16,336 nucleotides of DNA from an uncultured Phenylobacterium sp. Its GTDB lineage: Bacteria > Pseudomonadota > Alphaproteobacteria > Caulobacterales > Caulobacteraceae. Position numbers and translations under genes: made by a program. The first letter of the stretch is position 1. Each line of letters opens with the position of its first letter. Below, piece after piece: positions 6,937 to 12,938 of this stretch. Location of the stretch: the NCBI GenBank assembly GCA_945952355.1, contig CAMFIW010000013.1, forward strand, positions 1-16,336, in the 5' to 3' direction. Below the pieces are notes generated by a model. The model searched no databases, was not told where the DNA came from, and was given only the letters and a program-made list of their open reading frames with translations.

Positions 6937-7206
6937 ATGTGGTGGACCAAGGCCCCCGGGCCGGACGACCGTAACAAGCTTAGCGGCCTCGACCTGATCG
7001 AGGCCTTCGACGCCTGGCTGACCGTGCGCCTGGAAGAGGCCCACAAGGCGGGCAAGGACCTGGCGTTCTTCGACACCAACCTGCGCCCCGCCGACGGCGG
7101 TCGCTTCGTGGGTTGGTCGCACATCCTGCTCGAACCCGGCTGCACGCCGCCGCCGGGCCAGGACTGGACCATCTACCGCCTGCAGACACAGCCGGTCACC
7201 CACTAA
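6937..7206 (+). CDS. Small protein of unknown function (89 aa)
   Basis: I do not recognise the family. The 89-residue product is soluble, with no signal peptide or membrane segment. It begins MWWTKAPGPDD; a probable amphipathic helix follows (SGLDLIEAFDAWLTVRLEEA, about 16-35), then FFDTNLRP (44-51) and a polar C-terminal part with PPPGQDW. There are five Trp and one Cys. The coding call rests on a strong ribosome site (GGGAGG ahead of ATG 6937), GC-rich third positions like its neighbours, and a fit into the gap between argE and the phosphotransferase. Its TAA (7204-7206) overlaps the TAG of the opposing gene, sharing the bases CTAA. It probably has its own promoter in 6785-6936. Confidence 0.75.
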   Translation: MWWTKAPGPDDRNKLSGLDLIEAFDAWLTVRLEEAHKAGKDLAFFDTNLRPADGGRFVGWSHILLEPGCTPPPGQDWTIYRLQTQPVTH

Positions 7207-8282
7207 CGGCGCTTCAGCATCTCCAAGGATCCCAGGTCGAGCGCCTGGGCGCAGTGGCGGCGCGCCATGGTCATGAACATGGCGTCGCCCCGCTCGGTCT
7301 GCTTTGTGCCGACCGAGGCGAATATGGCGGTGAACACGCCCTGCAGCAGGTAGTGGCGATAGGCCTCCCAGGCCTCGTCCCAGCCGTAGTCGGTGACACC
7401 ATACCGGCGCAGCGCGTCCAGCCAGCGACGAAGCAGGTCCTGCTCGTGCTTGCGGCGGACTTCTTCGGTCAGGCCGGCGCCGATGAAGTAGCCCACGTCC
7501 AGCACGCCGGCCCCGAGGGTCACCGACTGCCAGTCCAGCACGGTGAGCGGCCAGCGTCCGCCCTGCGGCTCGAACAGCATGTTGTCGAGCCGGAAGTCGA
7601 GGTGCTGCAGGGTGCGCGGCGCCGGCGGCCCAGCTTGGTAATAGGCGACGATGTTCTCGGAGAAGGTCCGGCAGGCGTCCATGTAGTCGGGCTCGAGCAT
7701 GCCGCTGTAGCGCACCTCGAAGGCCTGGAAGATCCCGGCGAACATCTGGGCGATGCCGAGCGCGGGGCTTTCGCGATTGAGGAAGGCGACCTCTCCGAGC
7801 TTTGGATCAGCCCAGCGCGGGCCGTGCAGGGCCGCGGCCTCGTCCATGGCGGTCTCGGCGTCGGCCAGGGCGCAGCCTGTGAGCTGGTTGCCGCCGCGCG
7901 CCGGGCCCATGTCCTCCAGGATCAGGCAGAAGTCGCCGCTCGCCTCGTCGATCTCCGCTCGGTAGGGCTTGGGCGTGCGGATCGCCACGGTCGCCGCGAT
8001 CTCCTGATAGAAGCGCACCTCGTTCAGATAGAGCCCGAGCCCCGCCCCGGTGGCCCGGCTGGTCGGGTCGGTCGACGGGAACTTGCCGACCACGCTGGCC
8101 GGCCCGTCGTTGGCCCGGTCATAGGTCAGGTCGAAACGGACGCTCTCGCCCAGCATGCCGTTCCCGACCTGGGTGCGGGTCAGGCCGATCACCTTGGCCT
8201 CGCCGATCGCATTCGACCGGCGCAGGGTCTCGGTCAGGAAGGCCTCGTCGACGGCCTCGGCGGTCGAGACGATCTCGCTCAT
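7203..8282 (-). CDS. Phosphotransferase family protein (APH / EcKinase-like)
   Basis: A 359-residue cytosolic protein with the aminoglycoside-phosphotransferase/choline-kinase fold, predicted to move phosphate from ATP to a small-molecule hydroxyl. Lys67 (VVGKFPS) fits the ATP-binding lysine and Glu88 (YLNEVRFY) its ion-pair partner. LILEDMGPARGGNQ (120-133) is the hinge. Brenner's motif HLDFRLDN (227-234) gives catalytic Asp229 and Asn234, and LDWQ gives the metal-binding Asp250. The active site looks intact. It is closest in style to the ecdysteroid-kinase-like/DUF1679 branch rather than resistance APH enzymes, so an antibiotic-resistance call would be unsafe. The start is ATG 8282, overlapping the upstream NTF2-like stop as ATGA, so it is the last gene of a three-gene operon. 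Substrate is unknown. Confidence 0.88.
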   Translation of the reverse strand: MSEIVSTAEAVDEAFLTETLRRSNAIGEAKVIGLTRTQVGNGMLGESVRFDLTYDRANDGPASVVGKFPSTDPTSRATGAGLGLYLNEVRFYQEIAATVAIRTPKPYRAEIDEASGDFCLILEDMGPARGGNQLTGCALADAETAMDEAAALHGPRWADPKLGEVAFLNRESPALGIAQMFAGIFQAFEVRYSGMLEPDYMDACRTFSENIVAYYQAGPPAPRTLQHLDFRLDNMLFEPQGGRWPLTVLDWQSVTLGAGVLDVGYFIGAGLTEEVRRKHEQDLLRRWLDALRRYGVTDYGWDEAWEAYRHYLLQGVFTAIFASVGTKQTERGDAMFMTMARRHCAQALDLGSLEMLKRR

Positions 8283-8644
8283 GCCGCCGCCGACATCAGC
8301 GGATGGACATAGACCTCGTTGAGCACGATCCGGTCGCCCTGGAGCACCACCAGGTCGAAGCCGCGCAGGGCGGGCGCCGCCTTCGGGTCGTCGCCCATCA
8401 CGCAGTACCAGCGCCCGCAGAAGCCGCCTTCGGTCGCCCACACCTCGTCGGGGTCGTAGCGCATGGGCGGCGTCGCGGCGAACAGGCCCGTCAGGTAGGC
8501 GCGGAGCGCCTCATGGCCTTCCAGCCCGTGGGGAACCTGCTGGTCCACGTAGCGGCAGTCCGGCGCATAGAAGCCCAGCAGGGCCTCGACGTCCTTGTCG
8601 CTCCAGGCCTTCAGCCAGCGGGCGTTGTAGTCGGCGATGTCCAT
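8279..8644 (-). CDS. NTF2/SnoaL-like domain protein (121 aa)
   Basis: A single cone-shaped NTF2-like domain of 121 residues. It begins with the usual amphipathic helix MDIADYNARWLKAWSDKD (1-18), followed by VEALLGFYAPDCRYVDQQV (19-37), HEALRAYL (44-51), then the beta-sheet with GFCGRWYCVMGDD (73-85) and LRGFDLVVLQGDRIVLNEVY (93-112). The RGFDLVVLQGDRIV pattern is typical of SnoaL-like proteins, which include polyketide cyclases, hydrolases, isomerases and non-catalytic partners. Acidic and aromatic pocket residues (Asp29, Tyr32, Asp34) are present, but no reaction can be assigned. The start codon lies 3 nt after the monooxygenase stop (TGAGCCATG), and its stop overlaps the phosphotransferase start (ATGA). 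It is therefore almost certainly co-translated with both. Confidence 0.87.
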   Translation of the reverse strand: MDIADYNARWLKAWSDKDVEALLGFYAPDCRYVDQQVPHGLEGHEALRAYLTGLFAATPPMRYDPDEVWATEGGFCGRWYCVMGDDPKAAPALRGFDLVVLQGDRIVLNEVYVHPLMSAAA

Positions 8645-8647
8645 GGC

Positions 8648-9883
8648 TCAGGTTTTCTCCAGGCCCAGCACGCGGGCGCGGTGTTCGGGGGTGAAAAGCT
8701 CGGCCGGCAGCATTTCGGGCCCGGCCATCACCGCGGCGGTGTGAGCCTTGAGGCTCATGTCGGCGGCTCCGGCCTCGTGATAGCGCTTACGCCGCGCCGC
8801 GGCGCCGGGCGTGAACTCGGCCTCCAGGGCCGAGGTCAGGGACGCGGCGAACCGCAGCCGGCGCAGGCGCTCGAACCGCTCCTCCGCATAGGGGGCGAAG
8901 GCGGCGGGCGACCCGTCGCCGGCCTTGAGGATGTCGCTGACCATCCGCACGTCGCGATAGGTGATCGAAAGGCCCTGGCCGATGATCGGGTCGTTCCAGC
9001 CGGCCGCGTCCCCGATCAGCACCGCGCCCCGCGCGTAAGGCGTCACCGTCCAGGCGTCGTTGTTGAAATAGCTCAGTAGCGGTCCCGCCGGGCGCGCCTT
9101 GGCGAAGCGGTCGTTGTCCGGCGCGCAGCGCATCTTGAAGGCGTCGAGGAACCGGCGCGGTCCCTCCGGCCCGGCGAAGCGGCGGCGATCCTCGATCGAG
9201 AAGCTGCCATAGACCCGGATACGGCCCTGGCCCTGCGGGAAGGTGAGGAACGAGAAGTCGCCCTCCGTGCCGATGGTCTGGCGCGTGGCGTCCCAGTCCT
9301 CCATGCCCTCGACCAGCAGGCCGCCGAACATGTGATGTGGCGGGTCCTGCTCCAGGGGGATGGCGAGCGTCTCGCGCACCATCGACGCGCGGCCGTCGGC
9401 GCCGACCAGCAGCCGGCCCGTCGCCGTATGCTCGCCCGCCTCGTCGCGCCAGGTGACCTGCGGCGCGTCGCCCGCCAGAACCGCCGTCACCTGCACGCCC
9501 CGCCGGGTCACGGCGCCGGCGCGGCCGGCCTCGTCGAACAGGGTCTGGCAGTGGTGCGGGTGGCCGAGGCAGAGCGGCCCCGGCACGTCGGGCGCGAAGA
9601 TGCCGAGCGGCGTCGGCTCGGCCTCGGACTCCGCGGCCGTACGACTCTCGTCATAGGTCACGTGGGTGGCGATGTGGTGGCCGCCGGCGCCGACCAGCAG
9701 GTCGTAGAGCCCGAGCCGCTTGACCTCGGTCACGCCCCAGGGCGCGATCCACTCGCCGCGCACCCGGTCCTCATAGGCCTCGGAGGCCTCCAGCAGCAGC
9801 ACCTTGGCGCCGTGGCGCGCCATCACCGTCGAGAGGGCAGAGCCCCCGATGCCGCCGCCCACGACGATCAGATCGTAGTCCAT
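8648..9883 (-). CDS. FAD-dependent monooxygenase (PHBH/RebC-like fold)
   Basis: A 411-residue class A flavoprotein. The N-terminal Rossmann motif is VVGGGIGGSALSTVMARHG (7-25), ending with Glu32 for the ribose. The conserved DG motif is at LLVGADGRAS (158-167), and the second FAD contact is GDAAGWNDPIIGQGL (291-305). RGEWIAPWG (42-50) lines the isoalloxazine region. The family hydroxylates or epoxidises aromatic, quinone or isoprenoid substrates using NAD(P)H and O2, but halogenase and reductase members exist. The start is ATG 9883, 8 nt after GGAGG; a TTG at 9889 is too close to that site. It is the first gene of the operon with the NTF2-like protein and phosphotransferase. A 12-bp palindrome lies about 30 bp upstream. 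The substrate is not deducible. Confidence 0.9.
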   Translation of the reverse strand: MDYDLIVVGGGIGGSALSTVMARHGAKVLLLEASEAYEDRVRGEWIAPWGVTEVKRLGLYDLLVGAGGHHIATHVTYDESRTAAESEAEPTPLGIFAPDVPGPLCLGHPHHCQTLFDEAGRAGAVTRRGVQVTAVLAGDAPQVTWRDEAGEHTATGRLLVGADGRASMVRETLAIPLEQDPPHHMFGGLLVEGMEDWDATRQTIGTEGDFSFLTFPQGQGRIRVYGSFSIEDRRRFAGPEGPRRFLDAFKMRCAPDNDRFAKARPAGPLLSYFNNDAWTVTPYARGAVLIGDAAGWNDPIIGQGLSITYRDVRMVSDILKAGDGSPAAFAPYAEERFERLRRLRFAASLTSALEAEFTPGAAARRKRYHEAGAADMSLKAHTAAVMAGPEMLPAELFTPEHRARVLGLEKT

Positions 9884-9911
9884 GCGCAAATCCTCCCAGA
9901 CGCTCTCGCGG

Positions 9912-9923
9912 CGCTTGGAAGCG
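9912..9923. promoter_or_regulatory. Palindrome CGCTT-GG-AAGCG ahead of the monooxygenase operon
   Basis: A 5-base dyad with a 2-base centre, about 29-40 bp upstream of the monooxygenase ATG and in the 78-bp gap after the FKBP gene. The position would suit an operator over the promoter of the three-gene operon. GATCAGATC follows at 9923-9931. No clear -35/-10 pair can be read, so this is only a candidate. Confidence 0.3.
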
Positions 9924-9933
9924 ATCAGATCAC

Positions 9934-9951
9934 TCTTCCCGCTGCGGAAGA
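9934..9951. repeat. Small hairpin TCTTCC-N6-GGAAGA after the FKBP gene
   Basis: Six-base perfect arms with loop CGCTGC, 11 nt past the stop of the FKBP gene on the minus strand. It could end the ilvA-FKBP transcript, but no T-tract follows the stem in the minus-strand direction, so the terminator reading is weak. It could also be part of the regulatory region of the monooxygenase operon. Confidence 0.3.
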
Positions 9952-9961
9952 AAAGAGGGGA

Positions 9962-10459
9962 TCAGCCTTGTTGGATGTGGCCGGGTCCGGGCAGGACGCC
10001 GATCAGCTCGATGCGGAAGATCAGCGTCGAACCCGGCGGGATCTGTCCGGCGCCCTCGTCGCCGTAGCCCAGGCTCGACGGCACGTAGAGAATCCACTCG
10101 TCGCCGGGGTGCATGAGCTGCAGGGCCTCGATCCAGCCGGGGATCAGGGCGTCGATCGGCATGGCCGCGGGCACGCCGCGCTCGTAGGACGAATCGAAGA
10201 CCTGGCCGCTGAGCAGCTTGCCTTCGTAGTTCACCTTGACCTCGTCGCCCTTGTGGGGACGGAGGCCCTCCGGCGGACCCGAGTGGACGACCTTGTACTG
10301 CAGGCCCGACGGCAGGACGACGACGCCCGGCTCCTTGGCGTTCTTGGCCAGGAAAGCCTTGCCCGCGTCGATATTGGCGGTGGCGTCGGCGCCCTTCCTC
10401 GGACCGCAGGCGACGAGGGCGGAAGCGGCCGCGAGGGCCAGGAAGCTGCGGCGGATCAT
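9962..10459 (-). CDS. FKBP-type peptidyl-prolyl cis-trans isomerase, lipoprotein
   Basis: Catalyses proline cis-trans isomerisation to help proteins fold in the periplasm. It has 165 residues. A lipoprotein signal sequence starts MIRRSFLALAAASALVAC, with lipobox ALVAC and lipidated Cys18. A short linker (19-50) precedes a single FKBP domain (about 53-155). Active-site positions of FKBP12 are present: Tyr78 (VNYEG), Phe88-Asp89 (VFDSS), Ile106 and Trp109 (LIPGW), Tyr132 (LGYGD) and Phe148 (LIFRIEL). The start is ATG 10459, 6 nt after GGAG. An alternative ATG at 10471 overlaps the ilvA stop as ATGA but lacks a ribosome site and adds MEPH before the signal peptide. It lies 11 nt downstream of ilvA and is probably co-transcribed. 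Gly residues after the Cys favour the outer membrane, but this is not certain. Confidence 0.92.
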   Translation of the reverse strand: MIRRSFLALAAASALVACGPRKGADATANIDAGKAFLAKNAKEPGVVVLPSGLQYKVVHSGPPEGLRPHKGDEVKVNYEGKLLSGQVFDSSYERGVPAAMPIDALIPGWIEALQLMHPGDEWILYVPSSLGYGDEGAGQIPPGSTLIFRIELIGVLPGPGHIQQG

Positions 10460-10470
10460 GTGGGGCTCCA

Positions 10471-11673
10471 TCAGACGGCGCGCGGCGGATAGCCCCGCTC
10501 GCGCAGGGCGTCCATGATCTCCTGAGTGTGCTGGGAATCGCGGGTCTCGATCATGATGTCGAACTCCGCGCCCTTGGCGGGTACGTCCAGGGCCAGCCGA
10601 TTGTGGGCGACCTCGACGATGTTGCCGCCCATCTGGCCGATCAGGGCCGAGACCGTGCCGAGCAGGCCCGGGCGATCGTCGCCGATGATGCGCAGGCTGA
10701 CCAGCCGCTGGTCGCGGACCAACTCGCGGGTCAGGACCGAGGCCAGTAGGCGGGTGTCGATGTTGCCGCCGGTGATGATCAGCCCGACCTTCTTGCCGCG
10801 GAACTTCTCGGGATAGGCGAGCAGCGCCGCCAGCGAGGCCGCGCCGGCCCCCTCGGCCACCGTCTTCTCCACGTTGCAGTACAGGGCGACGGCGCGCTCC
10901 AGATAGGGCTCCTCGATGAGCAGCACGTCGTCGATCAACGGCCGGACGATGCCGTAGGTCAGCTCGCCCACCTGCTTGACCGCGATGCCCTCGGCGATGG
11001 TGGCGCCGCCTGTCGCGGCCGGGACTCCGCGCATCTTGGCCGTGAAGGACGGGTACATGGCCGGCTCGACGCCAACGATCTTCACGCCGGGGTTCAGCGA
11101 CTTGGCCGCCGTGGCGCAGCCGGCGATCAGCCCTCCGCCGCCGATCGGGATGGGCAGGACCTCCAGGTCCGGCTGGTCCTCGAACATCTCCAGCGCCACG
11201 GTGCCCTGGCCGGCCATAACCTTCAGGTCGTCGAAGGGGTGGACGAAGGTGAGCTCGCGCTCGTCGCAGAGGCGTCTGGCGGTCGCCGCGGCCTCGTCAT
11301 AGCTGTCGCCGTCCTGCACCACCTCGGCGCCGTGGGCGCGGGTCTGCTGCACCTTCACGAAGGGGGTCGAGCGCGGCATCACGATCGTCACCGGCACGCC
11401 CAGGCGCGCGGCGTGGTAGGCCAGGCCCTGGCTATGATTGCCGGCCGAGGCGGCGATCACCCCGCGCTTGGCCTCGTTGTCCGACAGCTGCAGCAAGGTG
11501 TTGAGCGCGCCGCGCTCCTTGTAGGCGGCGGTGAACTGCAGGTTCTCGAACTTGACCCAGACCTCGGCGCCGGTGATCTCCGACAGGGTCCGCGAATGGC
11601 GCAGCGGCGTACGTTCCACGCGCCCTTTCAGCCGCTCGGCGGCCGCGCGGATATCATCGAGGGTCAGGGTCAT
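10471..11673 (-). CDS. ilvA: Threonine ammonia-lyase (threonine dehydratase) with ACT domain
   Basis: PLP enzyme converting L-threonine to 2-oxobutanoate and ammonia, the first step of isoleucine synthesis or threonine breakdown. It has 400 residues. The catalytic Lys52 lies in AAYKERGA, the substrate loop SAGNHSQG is at 76-83, the phosphate-binding GGGGLIAG at 178-185, and TGGN at 301-304. A single ACT domain (about 324-395, LRIIGDDRPGLLGTVSALI) suggests amino-acid feedback. This 400-residue, single-ACT layout is between catabolic TdcB (no ACT) and E. coli IlvA (514 residues, two ACT-like repeats), and is common in alphaproteobacteria, where it can serve as the biosynthetic enzyme. ATG 11673 lacks a strong ribosome site (only CTTCTTCC precedes it). 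A 6-bp inverted repeat, GACGCC/GGCGTC at 11697-11717, lies in the leader. The FKBP gene follows closely. Confidence 0.93.
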   Translation of the reverse strand: MTLTLDDIRAAAERLKGRVERTPLRHSRTLSEITGAEVWVKFENLQFTAAYKERGALNTLLQLSDNEAKRGVIAASAGNHSQGLAYHAARLGVPVTIVMPRSTPFVKVQQTRAHGAEVVQDGDSYDEAAATARRLCDERELTFVHPFDDLKVMAGQGTVALEMFEDQPDLEVLPIPIGGGGLIAGCATAAKSLNPGVKIVGVEPAMYPSFTAKMRGVPAATGGATIAEGIAVKQVGELTYGIVRPLIDDVLLIEEPYLERAVALYCNVEKTVAEGAGAASLAALLAYPEKFRGKKVGLIITGGNIDTRLLASVLTRELVRDQRLVSLRIIGDDRPGLLGTVSALIGQMGGNIVEVAHNRLALDVPAKGAEFDIMIETRDSQHTQEIMDALRERGYPPRAV

Positions 11674-11737
11674 GGAAGAAGCCGGCGCTGCAAGGGGACG
11701 CCACGTCTAGCGGCGTCGCGCCAGCAGGGCAACGCCG

Positions 11738-12823
11738 TCAGCTCAAGCTGCGGATCACGTCCAGCCGGCGCATGGCCTTGCCGGGAAGCTCGGAGACCTT
11801 GCCGAGCGGCATGGCCTCCAGCGCCGCGCGCACGCCATAGGCCGCCTCGCGCAACAGGGCCGCCGGCGCCGCTGCGCCGCCGACGAAGCCGTAGGTCACC
11901 CATTGGCCGGAATTGGCGAGCGAGCGCTTGAACTGGTAGTCGCCCGGCCCAAGGTCGAGCCGCTGATAGGGCGTCTCGTCCATCCATCGCAGGATGTCCT
12001 GGAACAACAGCAGGCCCGGCGAATAGCGATCGAAGCGATGATCGTGAGCGATCAGCCAGCCGTGCAGGGTGCGCCGGCCATGGATGTGCAGGTGCGCGGC
12101 CGCCAGGTCCTCGCCGAAGTGCAGGGTGAACAGGGTCGCCCCGAAATCCGGGTCGCGGCTCTCGAACAGATCGCCGATGAGTCGCCGCGTCCAGCCGGCC
12201 TTGAAGATGTCGGTCTGACCGGTCGACTGGAACTGGGCCGACTTCCAGGCGACCAGTTGGTCGAAGATCGCCTTCGACCGGGAGAAGGCGCTGAATCGAA
12301 TCTCGCCGACCTCGCGCTCGATCTTGCGCCGCTTCTTGTCGCAGTCCTTCAGCGCGCCGCTGCCCGCCGCCTTGCGCTCCGCGGCGTAGGCCTCGTAGCC
12401 GTTCCTCAGATCGACCACATGGATCAGGTCGCGGCCGCGCGCGTACGGCGCGAAGGCGGCCTGGCTCTCCAGCATGCAGGAGAAGTCGTAGCGCTGGACG
12501 CCTGCCGCGCGGACCATGGCGCGGGCATCGACCTCGACCCCCGCTTGCGCGATCACGCCCTGATAGTCGCACATGGGCGCGCCGACCGGCAGGGCCGTCA
12601 TGGCGCCGGCGCGCAGCGGCAGAAAGGCGACGTCGCGACCGTCATGGCGCGCGACGACGACGCGGAAATCATGAGGCCCCTTGCCTTGGGCGCGCTCCAC
12701 GGCGCGGGCCCATTGCGGCGACAGGAAGGGGCTGTCGAGCACGATGTCGGCGGCCTGCAGCTCGCTCCAGCGCGCGACCCGCTCGGCGGAAAGCTCGCTC
12801 GGCCGAAGGACTTCGAGTTCCAA
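11738..12823 (-). CDS. CelD/BcsL-family GNAT acyltransferase (Acetyltransf_6)
   Basis: A protein of about 361 residues of the BioF2-like/CelD family, FemAB-related acyltransferases often modifying exopolysaccharide or cell-wall precursors; Caulobacter holdfast protein HfsK is a relative. The N-terminal region has LQAADIVLDSPFLSPQWARAV (22-42). The C-terminal GNAT core shows DKKRRKIEREVGEIRF (162-177), ATLFTLHFGEDLAAAHLHI (229-247), YSPGLLLFQDILRW (267-280) and LDLGPGDYQFK (289-299). No ATG is available. I chose TTG 12823 (AGGGA 8 nt before) because family members begin near LEVLRPSEL; TTG 12868 is the alternative. A longer frame upstream reads through a GCCATC hexamer repeat and into the ABC gene and is unlikely. 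It lies 115 nt after the ABC ATPase and 64 nt before ilvA. Its substrate is unknown. Confidence 0.82.
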   Translation of the reverse strand: MELEVLRPSELSAERVARWSELQAADIVLDSPFLSPQWARAVERAQGKGPHDFRVVVARHDGRDVAFLPLRAGAMTALPVGAPMCDYQGVIAQAGVEVDARAMVRAAGVQRYDFSCMLESQAAFAPYARGRDLIHVVDLRNGYEAYAAERKAAGSGALKDCDKKRRKIEREVGEIRFSAFSRSKAIFDQLVAWKSAQFQSTGQTDIFKAGWTRRLIGDLFESRDPDFGATLFTLHFGEDLAAAHLHIHGRRTLHGWLIAHDHRFDRYSPGLLLFQDILRWMDETPYQRLDLGPGDYQFKRSLANSGQWVTYGFVGGAAAPAALLREAAYGVRAALEAMPLGKVSELPGKAMRRLDVIRSLS

Positions 12824-12938
12824 AAGGGCGTTCCCTGCGCCAGTGACGGCCGGGACCTTAAGCGCCAAGTCTTTCGGGGAGATTGAGGCGGGGCCGCCAT
12901 CGCCATCGCCATTCCCGTTCCCAAGGCGACTCCGGTCC
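12824..12938. other. Intergenic gap with short GCCATC tandem repeat
   Basis: 115 bp between the ABC ATPase stop and the acyltransferase start. At 12896-12913 the hexamer GCCATC occurs twice followed by GCCATT. No convincing promoter, terminator or small gene is seen. If translated on the minus strand it gives a GNGNGDGDGG stretch unlike the rest of the acyltransferase, supporting a non-coding reading. Confidence 0.5.

Noticed and set aside
7203..8282. Aminoglycoside-resistance gene
   Set aside because: It has the APH fold and Brenner motif but resembles the EcKinase-like branch and sits in a metabolic operon; resistance is not supported.
7113..8312. Plus-strand open frame of 399 codons opposite the phosphotransferase
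   Set aside because: Low-complexity translation antisense to a gene with intact kinase motifs.
11697..11717. Inverted repeat GACGCC-N9-GGCGTC before ilvA as an attenuator or terminator
   Set aside because: Six-base GC-rich arms are common by chance at this base composition; there is no T-tract, leader peptide or alternative pairing.
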